Source of the DNA: Clostridium neonatale
Lineage (GTDB): Bacteria > Bacillota > Clostridia > Clostridiales > Clostridiaceae
DNA: 64,000 nucleotides
NCBI RefSeq assembly: GCF_001458595.1
Contig: NZ_LN890327.1
Location: 140,178-204,177 of the forward strand
Direction: 5' to 3'
Both the position numbers and the translations under genes were made by a program. The notes under the pieces are model-generated. The model was not told where the DNA came from and did no database searches. It was given only the letters and a program-made list of their open reading frames with translations. Of the stretch, positions 8,501 to 17,208 are shown one piece after another. Each line of letters begins with the position of its first letter. Position 1 is the stretch's first letter.

Positions 8501-10117
8501 ATGTTAAGATTAAACTATGATGGGATTTTAAACTACGAAGCGTGGACTGAAAGAAACATAAAGCTCCCACAATTTAATATAAATGAAGCGATAAAAAATA
8601 CAAAGGAAAATCCAACTTGGATACATTTTGGCGCTGGAAATATATTCAGATCATTTCCAGCATTATTACAGCAAAAACTTTTAGAACAAGGTAAAGAGCA
8701 TACAGGAATAATAGTCGCAGAGGGTTATGATTATGAAATTATAGATAAAATGAATAAGCCACATGATAATCTAAGTTTATTAGTCACTTTAAAAGCTGAT
8801 GGGCAAATAGAAAAGACGGTAGTAGCTAGTGTTGTAGAAGCTTTAAAGGCTGATAGTCAAAATGAAAAAGATTTTGAAAGATTAAAAGAAATTTTTAAAG
8901 CAGATTCTTTACAAATGGTAAGTTTCACTATAACAGAAAAGGGATATAGTATTAATGATAAAAATGGAAATTTAATTACAGATGTTGAAGACGATTTCAT
9001 TAGTGGTCCAAATTATCCTAAAAGCTATATCGGAAAGATATCTGCATTATGCTATGAAAGATATTTAAGCGGTAAGAAACCTATAGCATTAGTAAGTATG
9101 GACAATTGTTCTCATAATGGAACAAAGCTTTACAATGCAATAAATTCCTTTGCTAAGGCATGGACTAAAAATAAATTAGTAGAAGAAGGATTTTATAATT
9201 ATATAAATGATAAGGGATTAGTTTCTTTTCCATGGAGTATGATAGATAAAATAACCCCAAGACCAGATGATAATGTAAAGGAAAGCCTTATACAAGATGG
9301 AATTGAAAATGTAGATCCTATAATAACAACTAAAAATACTTATGCTGCTTTATTTACAAATGCTGAAGAATCAGAGTATTTAGTTATAGAAGATGCATTC
9401 CCTAATGGAAGACCAAAGCTTGATGAGGTTGGAGTTAAATTTACAGATAGAGCTACTGTAGATAGAGTAGAAAAGATGAAAGTATGTACATGCCTTAATC
9501 CGCTTCATACAGCATTAGCTATATATGGATGTTTATTATCACATACAAAAATATATCAAGAAATGAATGATAAAGAATTAAGATTACTTATTGAAAACAT
9601 AGGATATAAAGAGGGATTACCAGTAGTCGTTGATCCAGAAATAATAAAGCCAAAAGATTTTATAGATGAAGTATTAAATGTTAGATTACCAAATCCATTT
9701 ATGCCAGATACACCTCAAAGAATAGCAACAGATACATCACAAAAGTTAGGTATTCGTTTTGGTGAAACAATCAAATCATATATTAAGCATGATAGTTTAA
9801 ATGTAAAAGACTTGACATTTATACCTTTAGTTATAGCTGGATGGTGTAGATATTTATTAGGAATTAATGATGAAGGAAAAGAATTTATATTAAGTAGTGA
9901 TCCAATGTTAGAGACATTAAGAGAATATGTTAAAGATATAAAAATTGGAGATAAGGGACCTTTTTCAAAAGAATTACATCCTATTCTTTCTAATGAAAAT
10001 ACTTTTGGAATTAATTTATATGAAGCTGGTATTGGTGAAATGATAGAAAGTTATTTTGAGGAGCTTGTAAGGTGTAATGGCGCAGTAAGAATCACTTTAA
10101 TAAAGTATTTGAATTAA
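8501..10117 (+). CDS. uxuB: Fructuronate reductase (mannitol dehydrogenase superfamily)
   Basis: UxuB reduces D-fructuronate to D-mannonate with NADH, between UxaC and UxuA. The 538-residue protein belongs to the polyol-specific long-chain dehydrogenases: the Rossmann-type start WIHFGAGNIFRSF at about residues 40-52, then the C-terminal catalytic domain with KVCTCLNPLHTALAIYG, where the conserved Lys, Asn and His sit. I place the start at ATG 8501, 10 bases after AGGAG (8486-8490); the TTG two codons upstream is only 4 bases from that site. By sequence alone a tagaturonate or mannitol reductase is possible, but the neighbouring uxuA and GH67 genes favour fructuronate. Confidence 0.93.
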   Translation: MLRLNYDGILNYEAWTERNIKLPQFNINEAIKNTKENPTWIHFGAGNIFRSFPALLQQKLLEQGKEHTGIIVAEGYDYEIIDKMNKPHDNLSLLVTLKADGQIEKTVVASVVEALKADSQNEKDFERLKEIFKADSLQMVSFTITEKGYSINDKNGNLITDVEDDFISGPNYPKSYIGKISALCYERYLSGKKPIALVSMDNCSHNGTKLYNAINSFAKAWTKNKLVEEGFYNYINDKGLVSFPWSMIDKITPRPDDNVKESLIQDGIENVDPIITTKNTYAALFTNAEESEYLVIEDAFPNGRPKLDEVGVKFTDRATVDRVEKMKVCTCLNPLHTALAIYGCLLSHTKIYQEMNDKELRLLIENIGYKEGLPVVVDPEIIKPKDFIDEVLNVRLPNPFMPDTPQRIATDTSQKLGIRFGETIKSYIKHDSLNVKDLTFIPLVIAGWCRYLLGINDEGKEFILSSDPMLETLREYVKDIKIGDKGPFSKELHPILSNENTFGINLYEAGIGEMIESYFEELVRCNGAVRITLIKYLN

Positions 10118-10149
10118 GATTCTAAAATATAGAAAAATAAAATATGAGA

Positions 10150-10205
10150 AGCTCTATCAGAACATTAAGTGGTAGTAAAATTATTTGTTTTGATATAGCT
10201 CTTTT
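10150..10205 (+). terminator. Intergenic hairpin between uxuB and the GH67 gene
   Basis: A 15-bp stem (10150-10164 with 10186-10200; one mismatch, one G-U pair) is followed by CTTTTAAA. It resembles a partial terminator or attenuator that could lower expression of the downstream genes or protect the 3' end of the uxuAB message. Confidence 0.6.
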
Positions 10206-10225
10206 AAATAAAAGGGGGTTTTATT

Positions 10226-12313
10226 ATGGTGAATAAAGAAAGCAATATGTATTTATGCTGGTTAAGTCATAGAGAAGTAAAAAAGAGTAAATATTCAAAT
10301 TATCTTAAAAACATAGTAGTGAAAAGTAATACAAGTTTAATTAAGTCTGCTATAAATGAATTTGAAGTTGCTTTAAAACAATGTGATTTCGAAGAGAGTA
10401 AGTCTAATATTTTTGAATATGAAATAAAGGAAGATCATATAGTTTTAAGATTAATAGAAGATAGTAGAATAGTTAAAGATGGTTATATTATAAAACATGA
10501 ATTAAAAGAAGGAAAAGCTTCTAATATAACAATAAGTGCTATTAATGAAGAAGGTATTCTTTATGGAAGTTTTGCTTTATTAAGATTATTGGAACAAGGT
10601 ACAGATTTAGATAATAAAGAAATAATAGATAATCCATCGAAATCAATAAGAATGATAGATCATTGGGATAACTTAGATGGAACTGTTGAAAGAGGATTTT
10701 CTGGTAGTTCTATATTATATGAAAGTGTAAGAAATAAAGATAAAATGAAAGATATTATGGCTGCTATAGGAATAAATGCAACTTATGATTTAATAAGAGA
10801 TGCATTTAATGATGATTACAAAGTAGCTTCTGATTTAGATAGAATAAATGATTATGCTAGAATGCTTTGTTCAATTGGAATAAATGCTATAACAATAAAT
10901 AACACAAATGTACACACATTAGAAACTGAACTAATAAATAAAAGGATAGATGTTGTAAAAACTATAAGTGACATAATGATAAAATATGGAATAATAACTT
11001 ATTTAAGTATAAATTTTGCATCACCAATAACATTAAAAGATTTAGATACTTCTGATCCTTTAGATGAAAATGTAATTAAGTGGTGGAGAGAAAAAATAAA
11101 ATATGTATATAGTGTACTTCCCAATTTAGGTGGTTTTATGGTTAAAGCAGATTCAGAAGGCAGACCAGGACCATTTACTTATGGCCGTAATCATGCTGAT
11201 GGAGCTAATATGCTAGCAAAAGAATTACAACCTTATGGTGGAAAGCTTATATGGAGGTGTTTTGTATATAACTGTAGACAGGATTGGAGAGATAAAAGAA
11301 CAGATAGAGCAAAAGCAGCTTTTGAATGTTTTGCTCAATTAGATGGTGAATTTTTAGATAATGTATATTTACAAATAAAAAATGGACCAATGGATTTTCA
11401 AGTTAGAGAACCTATATCACCTTTATTTGGGAAATTAGACAAAACAAATATGCTAATGGAATTTCAAATAACTCAAGAATATACAGGACAACAAAAGCAT
11501 GTATGCTACTTGATTCCATGGTGGAAGGAAATTTTAGAGTCAGAAACATATGCAAATAATGAATATAGCTCTGTAGCTGATAGAATAGAAGGAATTGCTG
11601 GTGTTGTTAATGTAGGGAATGATGAAAATTGGACAGGAAGTATATTAGCACAAGCCAATCTATATGGTTATGGAAGAATTATATGGAATAGTGAAATAAG
11701 CAGTGAACAAATTGCACAAGAATGGATTAAGCTTACTTTGGGTGATGATGAATTAGTTGTGAAAAATATTGAATATATACTAATGAACTCATGGAAAGCT
11801 TATGAAAATTACACATCTCCTTTAGGAATAGGATGGATGGTAGCTCCAGGACATCATTATGGACCAGATGTTAATGGCTATGAGTTTTCTTCTTGGGGCA
11901 CTTATCATAGAGCAGACTGCAAAGGAATTGGGATAGATAGAACAATGGAAACTGGTACAGGCTATGTAAATCAATATAACGAACCACTTAGTAGCAGATA
12001 TAATAATTTATATTCATGTCCAGATGAATTATTATTATTTTTTCATCATGTTTCTTATAATCATATATTAAAATCGAATAAGACTGTGATTGAGCACATT
12101 TATGATAGTCACTTTGAAGGGTATGAAACAGTAGAAAAATTCATTGATGCAATAAAAGAAATTAAAGAGAGACTAAATAGAGAAATTTATGAAAGTATAT
12201 TAAATGGCTTATATGTACAACTAGAAAGTGCTAAAGAATGGAGAGACATTATAAATACGTACTTTTATAGAATAAGTGGAATAAGCGATAAGAAGAATAG
12301 AAAAATATATTGA
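10226..12313 (+). CDS. aguA: GH67 alpha-glucuronidase (xylan alpha-1,2-glucuronidase)
   Basis: This enzyme removes (4-O-methyl-)glucuronate from the non-reducing-end xylose of aldouronic acids. The 695 residues match GH67 end to end. The catalytic set aligns with the Geobacillus stearothermophilus enzyme at a constant offset of 26: acid E311 (KADSEGRPGP) and the base pair D390 (NGPMDFQVREP) and E418 (QITQEYTGQ). The C-terminal GIGWMVAPGHHYGPDVNGYEFS block is also typical. No signal peptide is present, so the substrate must be imported, fitting the transporter encoded next. The ATG at 10226 is 7 bases after AAGGGGG. It lies between uxuB and the solute-binding protein gene. Confidence 0.97.
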   Translation: MVNKESNMYLCWLSHREVKKSKYSNYLKNIVVKSNTSLIKSAINEFEVALKQCDFEESKSNIFEYEIKEDHIVLRLIEDSRIVKDGYIIKHELKEGKASNITISAINEEGILYGSFALLRLLEQGTDLDNKEIIDNPSKSIRMIDHWDNLDGTVERGFSGSSILYESVRNKDKMKDIMAAIGINATYDLIRDAFNDDYKVASDLDRINDYARMLCSIGINAITINNTNVHTLETELINKRIDVVKTISDIMIKYGIITYLSINFASPITLKDLDTSDPLDENVIKWWREKIKYVYSVLPNLGGFMVKADSEGRPGPFTYGRNHADGANMLAKELQPYGGKLIWRCFVYNCRQDWRDKRTDRAKAAFECFAQLDGEFLDNVYLQIKNGPMDFQVREPISPLFGKLDKTNMLMEFQITQEYTGQQKHVCYLIPWWKEILESETYANNEYSSVADRIEGIAGVVNVGNDENWTGSILAQANLYGYGRIIWNSEISSEQIAQEWIKLTLGDDELVVKNIEYILMNSWKAYENYTSPLGIGWMVAPGHHYGPDVNGYEFSSWGTYHRADCKGIGIDRTMETGTGYVNQYNEPLSSRYNNLYSCPDELLLFFHHVSYNHILKSNKTVIEHIYDSHFEGYETVEKFIDAIKEIKERLNREIYESILNGLYVQLESAKEWRDIINTYFYRISGISDKKNRKIY

Positions 12314-12391
12314 TTATAAAAACTATAGTTTTTGGTATTTTATATATAGAAAGTTATGATGTAACTAATAAAGATGGATGATACAATATAT

Positions 12392-12411
12392 TTGTAACAA
12401 ACGTTTACAAA
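12392..12411 (+). promoter_or_regulatory. Cre-like / LacI-family operator before the transporter operon
   Basis: The near-palindrome TTGTAACAAACGTTTACAA is centred on AAACGTTT. Its right half matches the catabolite response element consensus (ARCGNWWWCAW) and its left half matches poorly, so it may be bound by CcpA or by another LacI-family repressor. It lies 45 bases before the solute-binding protein start. Confidence 0.5.
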
Positions 12412-12455
12412 TAATAGTCAAAATCAATGTGATTTTAGTATGGGGGGAAAGGTAA

Positions 12456-14126
12456 ATGAAAAAAACAAAATCATTATTAGCTTTAGTATTGACAACTATG
12501 TTTTTGGTAGGTGCATTGGGTGGATGTGGTAGTAAATCGGATGCTGATAATAGTTCAGCATCCGATGGTGGAGTAAAAAAATTCACAGCATTTTTTGCAA
12601 CAGCTGGAAAGGAAATTCCAGATAATAATAGAGTGAAAAAATTAATAACAGAGAAAATTGGAGCAGAAGTTGATGAACAATGGCTTACTGGACAAACTGC
12701 TAAAGAAAGAATTGGTGTTATGGTTGCGGGGGGCGAATATCCAGATTTTATAGATGCAGGAGATGCAACACAAGCATTGATTGATGCTGGCGCACTTATT
12801 CCATTAGAAGATTATATAGATAAATATCCAAATCTATCCAAGTACTTATCTGAACAAGATAGAAAAAGGTTAACACAACCTGATGGTCATATTTACTATA
12901 TAAATCAATTCTCAACAGTTCAAGGAAAAGAAACAGATACCAATATGGGATCAGAAGCATTTTGGATTCAAAAAGCTGTTTTAGAATGGGCAAATTATCC
13001 AACAATAAAAACAGTACAGGAATATTTTGATTTAATATCAGCATATAAGGAAGCAAACCCAACAATAGATGGACAACCTACTATAGGTTTTGAGATTCTT
13101 TCTGATGATTGGAGATATTTCTGTTTAGAAAATCCTCCACAATTTGTAGCTGGATATCCTAATGATGGTAAAGCCATTATAGATAAAGATACATTAACAG
13201 CTAAAAATTATAATACAATTCCAGAAGCAAAAGAATATTTTAAAATATTAAATGAGCAATATGCTAAAGGAAATATAGATCCAGAAACGTTCACATCATC
13301 ATATGACCAATATATTTCCAAGATCTCTACAGGTAGAGTTCTTGGTATGGTTGATCAACATTGGCAATTTCAAAATGCTGAAAATTCATTAAAGCAACAA
13401 GGCAAAGATGAAAGAACTTATGTACCGTTAGGTTTAACTATTGACCCAAATGTTACAGAGCACTATAGAAGCAAACTAGAGTTTAATGCTGGTAGTGGTA
13501 TTGGTATATCAACAAGTTGTAAAGATGTAGAAGGAGCTTTAAAAGTTATAAATGATTTATTAGATCCTGAAGTAATAACAATGAGATCATGGGGGGAAAA
13601 AGACGTAGACTATAAAGTGGATGAAAATGGTAAATTTTATAGAACTGAAGAACAAAGAGATAATTCTAAAAATCAAGATTGGGTTAATGCTAATATGTGT
13701 GCATATTCTTACTTCCCTAACTATAAAGGAATGCAAGCAGATGGAATTAATACTATACTTCCAGGAGAGCAACCAGAAGAATTCCGTGCTACATTAAGTG
13801 AAACAGATAAGAAGATTCTTGATGCTTATGGATATGAAACATTTGCAGACTTTTTAAATCCACCACCAGAAGAAAATGAACTTTGGTTCCCTATTTATTC
13901 ATATGTTAATACTTTAACTGCAGATTCTGCAGCAGGAATTGCATCACAAAAGATGGATGATATTAAGAAACAATGGCTTCCAAAAGTTGTAATGTCAGGG
14001 ACTTCAAATTTTGAATCAACTTGGAATGAATATACAACAACATTAACTACTCAAGCAGACGTTAAAGCATATGAAGATGTATTGACACAAGAAGTTAAGA
14101 GAAGAGTTGAATTATTAAGTAAATAA
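12456..14126 (+). CDS. Extracellular solute-binding lipoprotein of an LplA/YtcQ-type sugar ABC transporter
   Basis: This 556-residue protein starts with a lipoprotein signal peptide: a KKTK charged end, a hydrophobic core and the lipobox LGGC with the lipidated cysteine at residue 24, followed by a Ser/Asp-rich linker. The mature part resembles the large LplA/YtcQ-type binding proteins that serve permease pairs of the LplB/LplC type. By context it should capture aldouronates or xylo-oligosaccharides made by the GH10 xylanase. A GGGGGAAAGG-type ribosome site precedes the ATG. A cre/LacI-like operator lies just upstream, and a stem-loop separates it from the first permease. No ATPase gene is nearby; such systems usually share an MsmX-type ATPase encoded elsewhere. 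Confidence 0.93.
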   Translation: MKKTKSLLALVLTTMFLVGALGGCGSKSDADNSSASDGGVKKFTAFFATAGKEIPDNNRVKKLITEKIGAEVDEQWLTGQTAKERIGVMVAGGEYPDFIDAGDATQALIDAGALIPLEDYIDKYPNLSKYLSEQDRKRLTQPDGHIYYINQFSTVQGKETDTNMGSEAFWIQKAVLEWANYPTIKTVQEYFDLISAYKEANPTIDGQPTIGFEILSDDWRYFCLENPPQFVAGYPNDGKAIIDKDTLTAKNYNTIPEAKEYFKILNEQYAKGNIDPETFTSSYDQYISKISTGRVLGMVDQHWQFQNAENSLKQQGKDERTYVPLGLTIDPNVTEHYRSKLEFNAGSGIGISTSCKDVEGALKVINDLLDPEVITMRSWGEKDVDYKVDENGKFYRTEEQRDNSKNQDWVNANMCAYSYFPNYKGMQADGINTILPGEQPEEFRATLSETDKKILDAYGYETFADFLNPPPEENELWFPIYSYVNTLTADSAAGIASQKMDDIKKQWLPKVVMSGTSNFESTWNEYTTTLTTQADVKAYEDVLTQEVKRRVELLSK

Positions 14127-14134
14127 AAAATTGT

Positions 14135-14173
14135 TAGTAATAAGGGAAGATTTTTAGAATTCCCTTACTACTA
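14135..14173 (+). terminator. Stem-loop between binding-protein and permease genes
   Basis: A 14-bp stem with one mismatch (14135-14148 with 14160-14173; TAAGGGAA core) ends just before the permease ribosome site. With no strong T-tract it is best read as an mRNA-stabilising or partially terminating structure that keeps the binding protein more abundant than the permeases. Confidence 0.6.
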
Positions 14174-14197
14174 AAATAAATTAAAGGAGAAAATAGT

Positions 14198-15157
14198 ATG
14201 GAAGCAGAAATGAAAAATCTTAGCTTAAACGTAGAAACAAAACCTAAAAAAGATTTATTTAAGAAAATTATGAAACAAAAGACACTAATTATCATGTCTA
14301 TTCCATTTTTGATATATATATTTATCTTCAATTATCTTCCTCTTGCAGGATGGCTTATGGCATTTCAAAAGTATAAACCTGCAAAAGGGTTATTTGACCA
14401 AACGTGGTGTGGACTGGATCAGTTTAAATTCTTATTTTCAGATCCAACGTTCTTAAAAGTAGTAAGAAATACATTGTGTATGAGTTTGATAAATTTAACA
14501 TTAGGATTTATTTGTTCAATAGGATTTGCACTATTACTTAACGAATTAAGAAATATATTATCAAAAAAATTCATTCAGACAGTATCTTATTTACCTCATT
14601 TCCTTTCATGGATAATTGTAACAGGGATTGTTGCAGATGTTCTTTCTTCAGATGGTGGTATTATAAACCAACTCTTATTAGCAACTAATATTATTAATCA
14701 GCCAATTAATTTCTTTGCAGACACAAAATATTTTTGGGGAATAGTAGGTATAACAAATGTATGGAAAGAAGTGGGTTGGGGAAGTATTATTTACCTTTCA
14801 GCAATTACTGCTATAAGTCCAGATTTATACGAAGCAGCAGAAATTGATGGTGCAGGAAGATTTCAAAAGATGCTTCATGTAACATTGCCAGGAATTAAAT
14901 CTACTATATTTATATTATTAATAATGAACATTGGTAATATATTAAATGCAGGATTTGAAGTTCAATATCTTTTAGGTAATGGTCTTGTACAGGAAGTATC
15001 ACAAACAATAGATATTTTCGTGTTAAAATATGGTATTAGTTTAAATAACTATTCTTTAGCAACGGCAGCAGGTATATTCAAAAGCGTAATTAGTGTGACT
15101 TTAATATTCATAGCAAATCGTTTGGCTAAATCTGCTGGTGAAGAGAGATTATTCTAG
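14198..15157 (+). CDS. ABC transporter permease, LplB type
   Basis: A 319-residue membrane protein of the binding-protein-dependent transport family. About six hydrophobic segments are visible, the first at residues 30-50 (LIIMSIPFLIYIFIFNYLPL), which together with GWLMAFQKYKP is a hallmark of LplB-type sugar permeases. The ATPase-docking EAA loop reads YEAAEIDGAGRFQKMLHVTLP at about 208-228. The ATG at 14198 follows AAAGGAGA by 7 bases. The second permease starts 14 bases after its stop, so the two form the heterodimeric channel of the importer whose binding protein is encoded just upstream. Confidence 0.94.
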   Translation: MEAEMKNLSLNVETKPKKDLFKKIMKQKTLIIMSIPFLIYIFIFNYLPLAGWLMAFQKYKPAKGLFDQTWCGLDQFKFLFSDPTFLKVVRNTLCMSLINLTLGFICSIGFALLLNELRNILSKKFIQTVSYLPHFLSWIIVTGIVADVLSSDGGIINQLLLATNIINQPINFFADTKYFWGIVGITNVWKEVGWGSIIYLSAITAISPDLYEAAEIDGAGRFQKMLHVTLPGIKSTIFILLIMNIGNILNAGFEVQYLLGNGLVQEVSQTIDIFVLKYGISLNNYSLATAAGIFKSVISVTLIFIANRLAKSAGEERLF

Positions 15158-15171
15158 AAGGAGGAGCAATT

Positions 15172-16068
15172 ATGGCAAATTGGAGAAGAAGAAGTAAGCG
15201 AGATATTGTATATGATACTTTAATAGGAATATTCATGGTGCTATTTTTAATTGTCACATTGTATCCAATACTGAATACATTAGCGATTTCATTTAATGAT
15301 GGTATTGATTCGGTAAGAGGAGGAATATATTTATGGCCAAGAGTGTTCACACTTCAAAACTATAAGTCAGTATTTAATAATCAAAATTTAAGCCAAGCTG
15401 CATTTATTTCAGTTTCAAGAACAGTAATAGGAACAGTATTGCAAGTATTTCTAACAGCGATGTTAGCTTATGTTTTAAGTAGAAAAGAGTATATGTTTAA
15501 AAAACAACTTTCATTTATATATGTTTTGACAATGTATGTAGGTGGTGGAATGATCCCAACTTATGTATTAATAAAAAAATTGCATTTATTAAATAACTTT
15601 CTAGTATACATATTACCAGGCTTAGTTAGTGCCTTTAATATGATAGTAATTAGAACTTATATGAATGGACTTCCAGATAGTTTATCAGAATCAGCTAAAA
15701 TTGATGGGGCAGGTGATTTTAGAATATTTATTCAAATAATATTACCGCTATGTAAGCCTGTTCTTGCAACAGTAGCATTATTTGTAGCTGTTGGCCAATG
15801 GAACTCTTGGTTTGATTCAATGTTATATTGTGCAGGTAATTCTTCATTGACAACTCTTCAATATGAACTTATGAAATTGTTATCAGCAGCGACACAACAA
15901 GGTACTTCAGGTACTGTTGATATGATGAAAAATGCTGGTAATATTGTAACACCGAAATCTATACGTGCAGCAACTACAATAATCACAGCGGCACCAATAG
16001 TATGTCTATATCCATTTTTACAAAGATACTTTGTTACAGGGCTTACAATTGGAGGCGTTAAAGAATAA
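15172..16068 (+). CDS. ABC transporter permease, LplC/YtcP type
   Basis: The 298-residue partner permease. It begins with the usual RRRSKRDIVYDTLIGIF segment and a membrane helix, and holds the EAA-type loop SESAKIDGAGDFRIFIQIILP at about 182-202. The C-terminus RYFVTGLTIGGVKE is characteristic of YtcP-like permeases of oligosaccharide importers. AGGAGGAG precedes the ATG. The stop overlaps the start of the GH8 gene by one base (TAATG), which implies translational coupling between import and intracellular hydrolysis of the oligosaccharide. Confidence 0.94.
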   Translation: MANWRRRSKRDIVYDTLIGIFMVLFLIVTLYPILNTLAISFNDGIDSVRGGIYLWPRVFTLQNYKSVFNNQNLSQAAFISVSRTVIGTVLQVFLTAMLAYVLSRKEYMFKKQLSFIYVLTMYVGGGMIPTYVLIKKLHLLNNFLVYILPGLVSAFNMIVIRTYMNGLPDSLSESAKIDGAGDFRIFIQIILPLCKPVLATVALFVAVGQWNSWFDSMLYCAGNSSLTTLQYELMKLLSAATQQGTSGTVDMMKNAGNIVTPKSIRAATTIITAAPIVCLYPFLQRYFVTGLTIGGVKE

Positions 16069-17192
16069 TGGGAGCATATTTAACTGAAAATTATACTAAT
16101 CTTTTTAAAGAATATGGATATGATGAAAATAAAATTGAAAAGAGATTAGATGAAATATACGATACAATTTTTTATGGAAATGAAGAGGAAAGATTGTATC
16201 ATGAAACAGAGAATAACATGGCATGTTTTATAGATACAGGAAATTATGACGTACGAACAGAAGGTATGTCATATGCAATGATGATGTGTGTTCAAAGAAA
16301 CATGAAAAAAGAGTTTGATAAATTATGGAAATTTGCTAAAACGTATATGTGGATGGATTCAGGCTGGAATAAAGGATATTTTGCTTGGTCAGTTCAACCA
16401 AGTGGTATAAAAAATTCTGATGGTCCAGCTCCAGATGGTGAAGAATATTTCGCATTATCTTTATTCTTTGCAAGTAATAGATGGGGAGATGGAAAAGGAA
16501 TATTTAATTATTCTTTGGAAGCAAGAAATATTCTACATGATTGTATTCATAAAGGTGAAAAAAATGATGGAGACAGCATGTGGGATATAAATAATAAATT
16601 AATAAAATTTGTTCCAGCAGTAGATTTTACTGATCCATCCTATCATTTACCACATTTTTATGATTTGTTTGCTTTATGGTGTAATGAAGAAGATAAAGAG
16701 TTTTGGAAAAAAGCCTCTCAAAACAGTAGAGAATATTTAAAAAAGGCATGTCATCCAGTGACAGGTTTAGCACCTGAATATTCATATTATGATGGCTCTC
16801 CTTTTAAGCATGATAATCGTGAAAGGTATTATAGTGATTCATATAGAGTTGCTGCAAATTTAGGACTAAGCTATGAATGGTTTGAATATTCGGATTGGGA
16901 ATGTGAATGTGCAGATAAAATTCAAAAATTCTTTTGTGAGACAGTAAAGGGACAAGATGATTTAGTTTATGAAATAGATGGAACAATTATAAATGAAAAA
17001 GCACTTCATCCTGTAGCTATTATAGCAACAAACGCTATGGCATCTTTAGCAGCTAAAGGAAAGTATAAAAAGGAATGTATAGATTTATTTTGGAACACAC
17101 CTTTAAGAAGCGATGAAAGAAGATATTATGATAACTGTTTATACTTATTTGCTTTTTTGGCATTAAGTGGAAATTATAAAATCTGGAAGTAA
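16068..17192 (+). CDS. GH8 reducing-end xylose-releasing exo-oligoxylanase (Rex)
   Basis: Rex enzymes remove single xyloses from the reducing end of xylo-oligosaccharides of three or more units. This 374-residue (alpha/alpha)6-barrel protein has the acid E65 (RTEGMSYAMMM), D124 or its neighbours in PAPDGEEYFA, the base D257 (YYSDSYR) and H314 (KALHPVAIIAT). These are the counterparts of E70, D263 and H319 of the Bacillus halodurans enzyme, His being the residue that distinguishes Rex from inverting endo-xylanases. There is no signal peptide, so it acts in the cytoplasm on imported products. The start overlaps the permease stop by one base, and the GH43 xylosidase start is 16 bases downstream. 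Confidence 0.93.
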   Translation: MGAYLTENYTNLFKEYGYDENKIEKRLDEIYDTIFYGNEEERLYHETENNMACFIDTGNYDVRTEGMSYAMMMCVQRNMKKEFDKLWKFAKTYMWMDSGWNKGYFAWSVQPSGIKNSDGPAPDGEEYFALSLFFASNRWGDGKGIFNYSLEARNILHDCIHKGEKNDGDSMWDINNKLIKFVPAVDFTDPSYHLPHFYDLFALWCNEEDKEFWKKASQNSREYLKKACHPVTGLAPEYSYYDGSPFKHDNRERYYSDSYRVAANLGLSYEWFEYSDWECECADKIQKFFCETVKGQDDLVYEIDGTIINEKALHPVAIIATNAMASLAAKGKYKKECIDLFWNTPLRSDERRYYDNCLYLFAFLALSGNYKIWK

Positions 17193-17208
17193 AGGAGAGT
17201 TACAGTTT

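Noticed and set aside
12318..12333. 16-bp palindrome AAAAACTATAGTTTTT after the GH67 gene
   Set aside because: All A/T except one C-G pair, with no room for a loop; unlikely to terminate.
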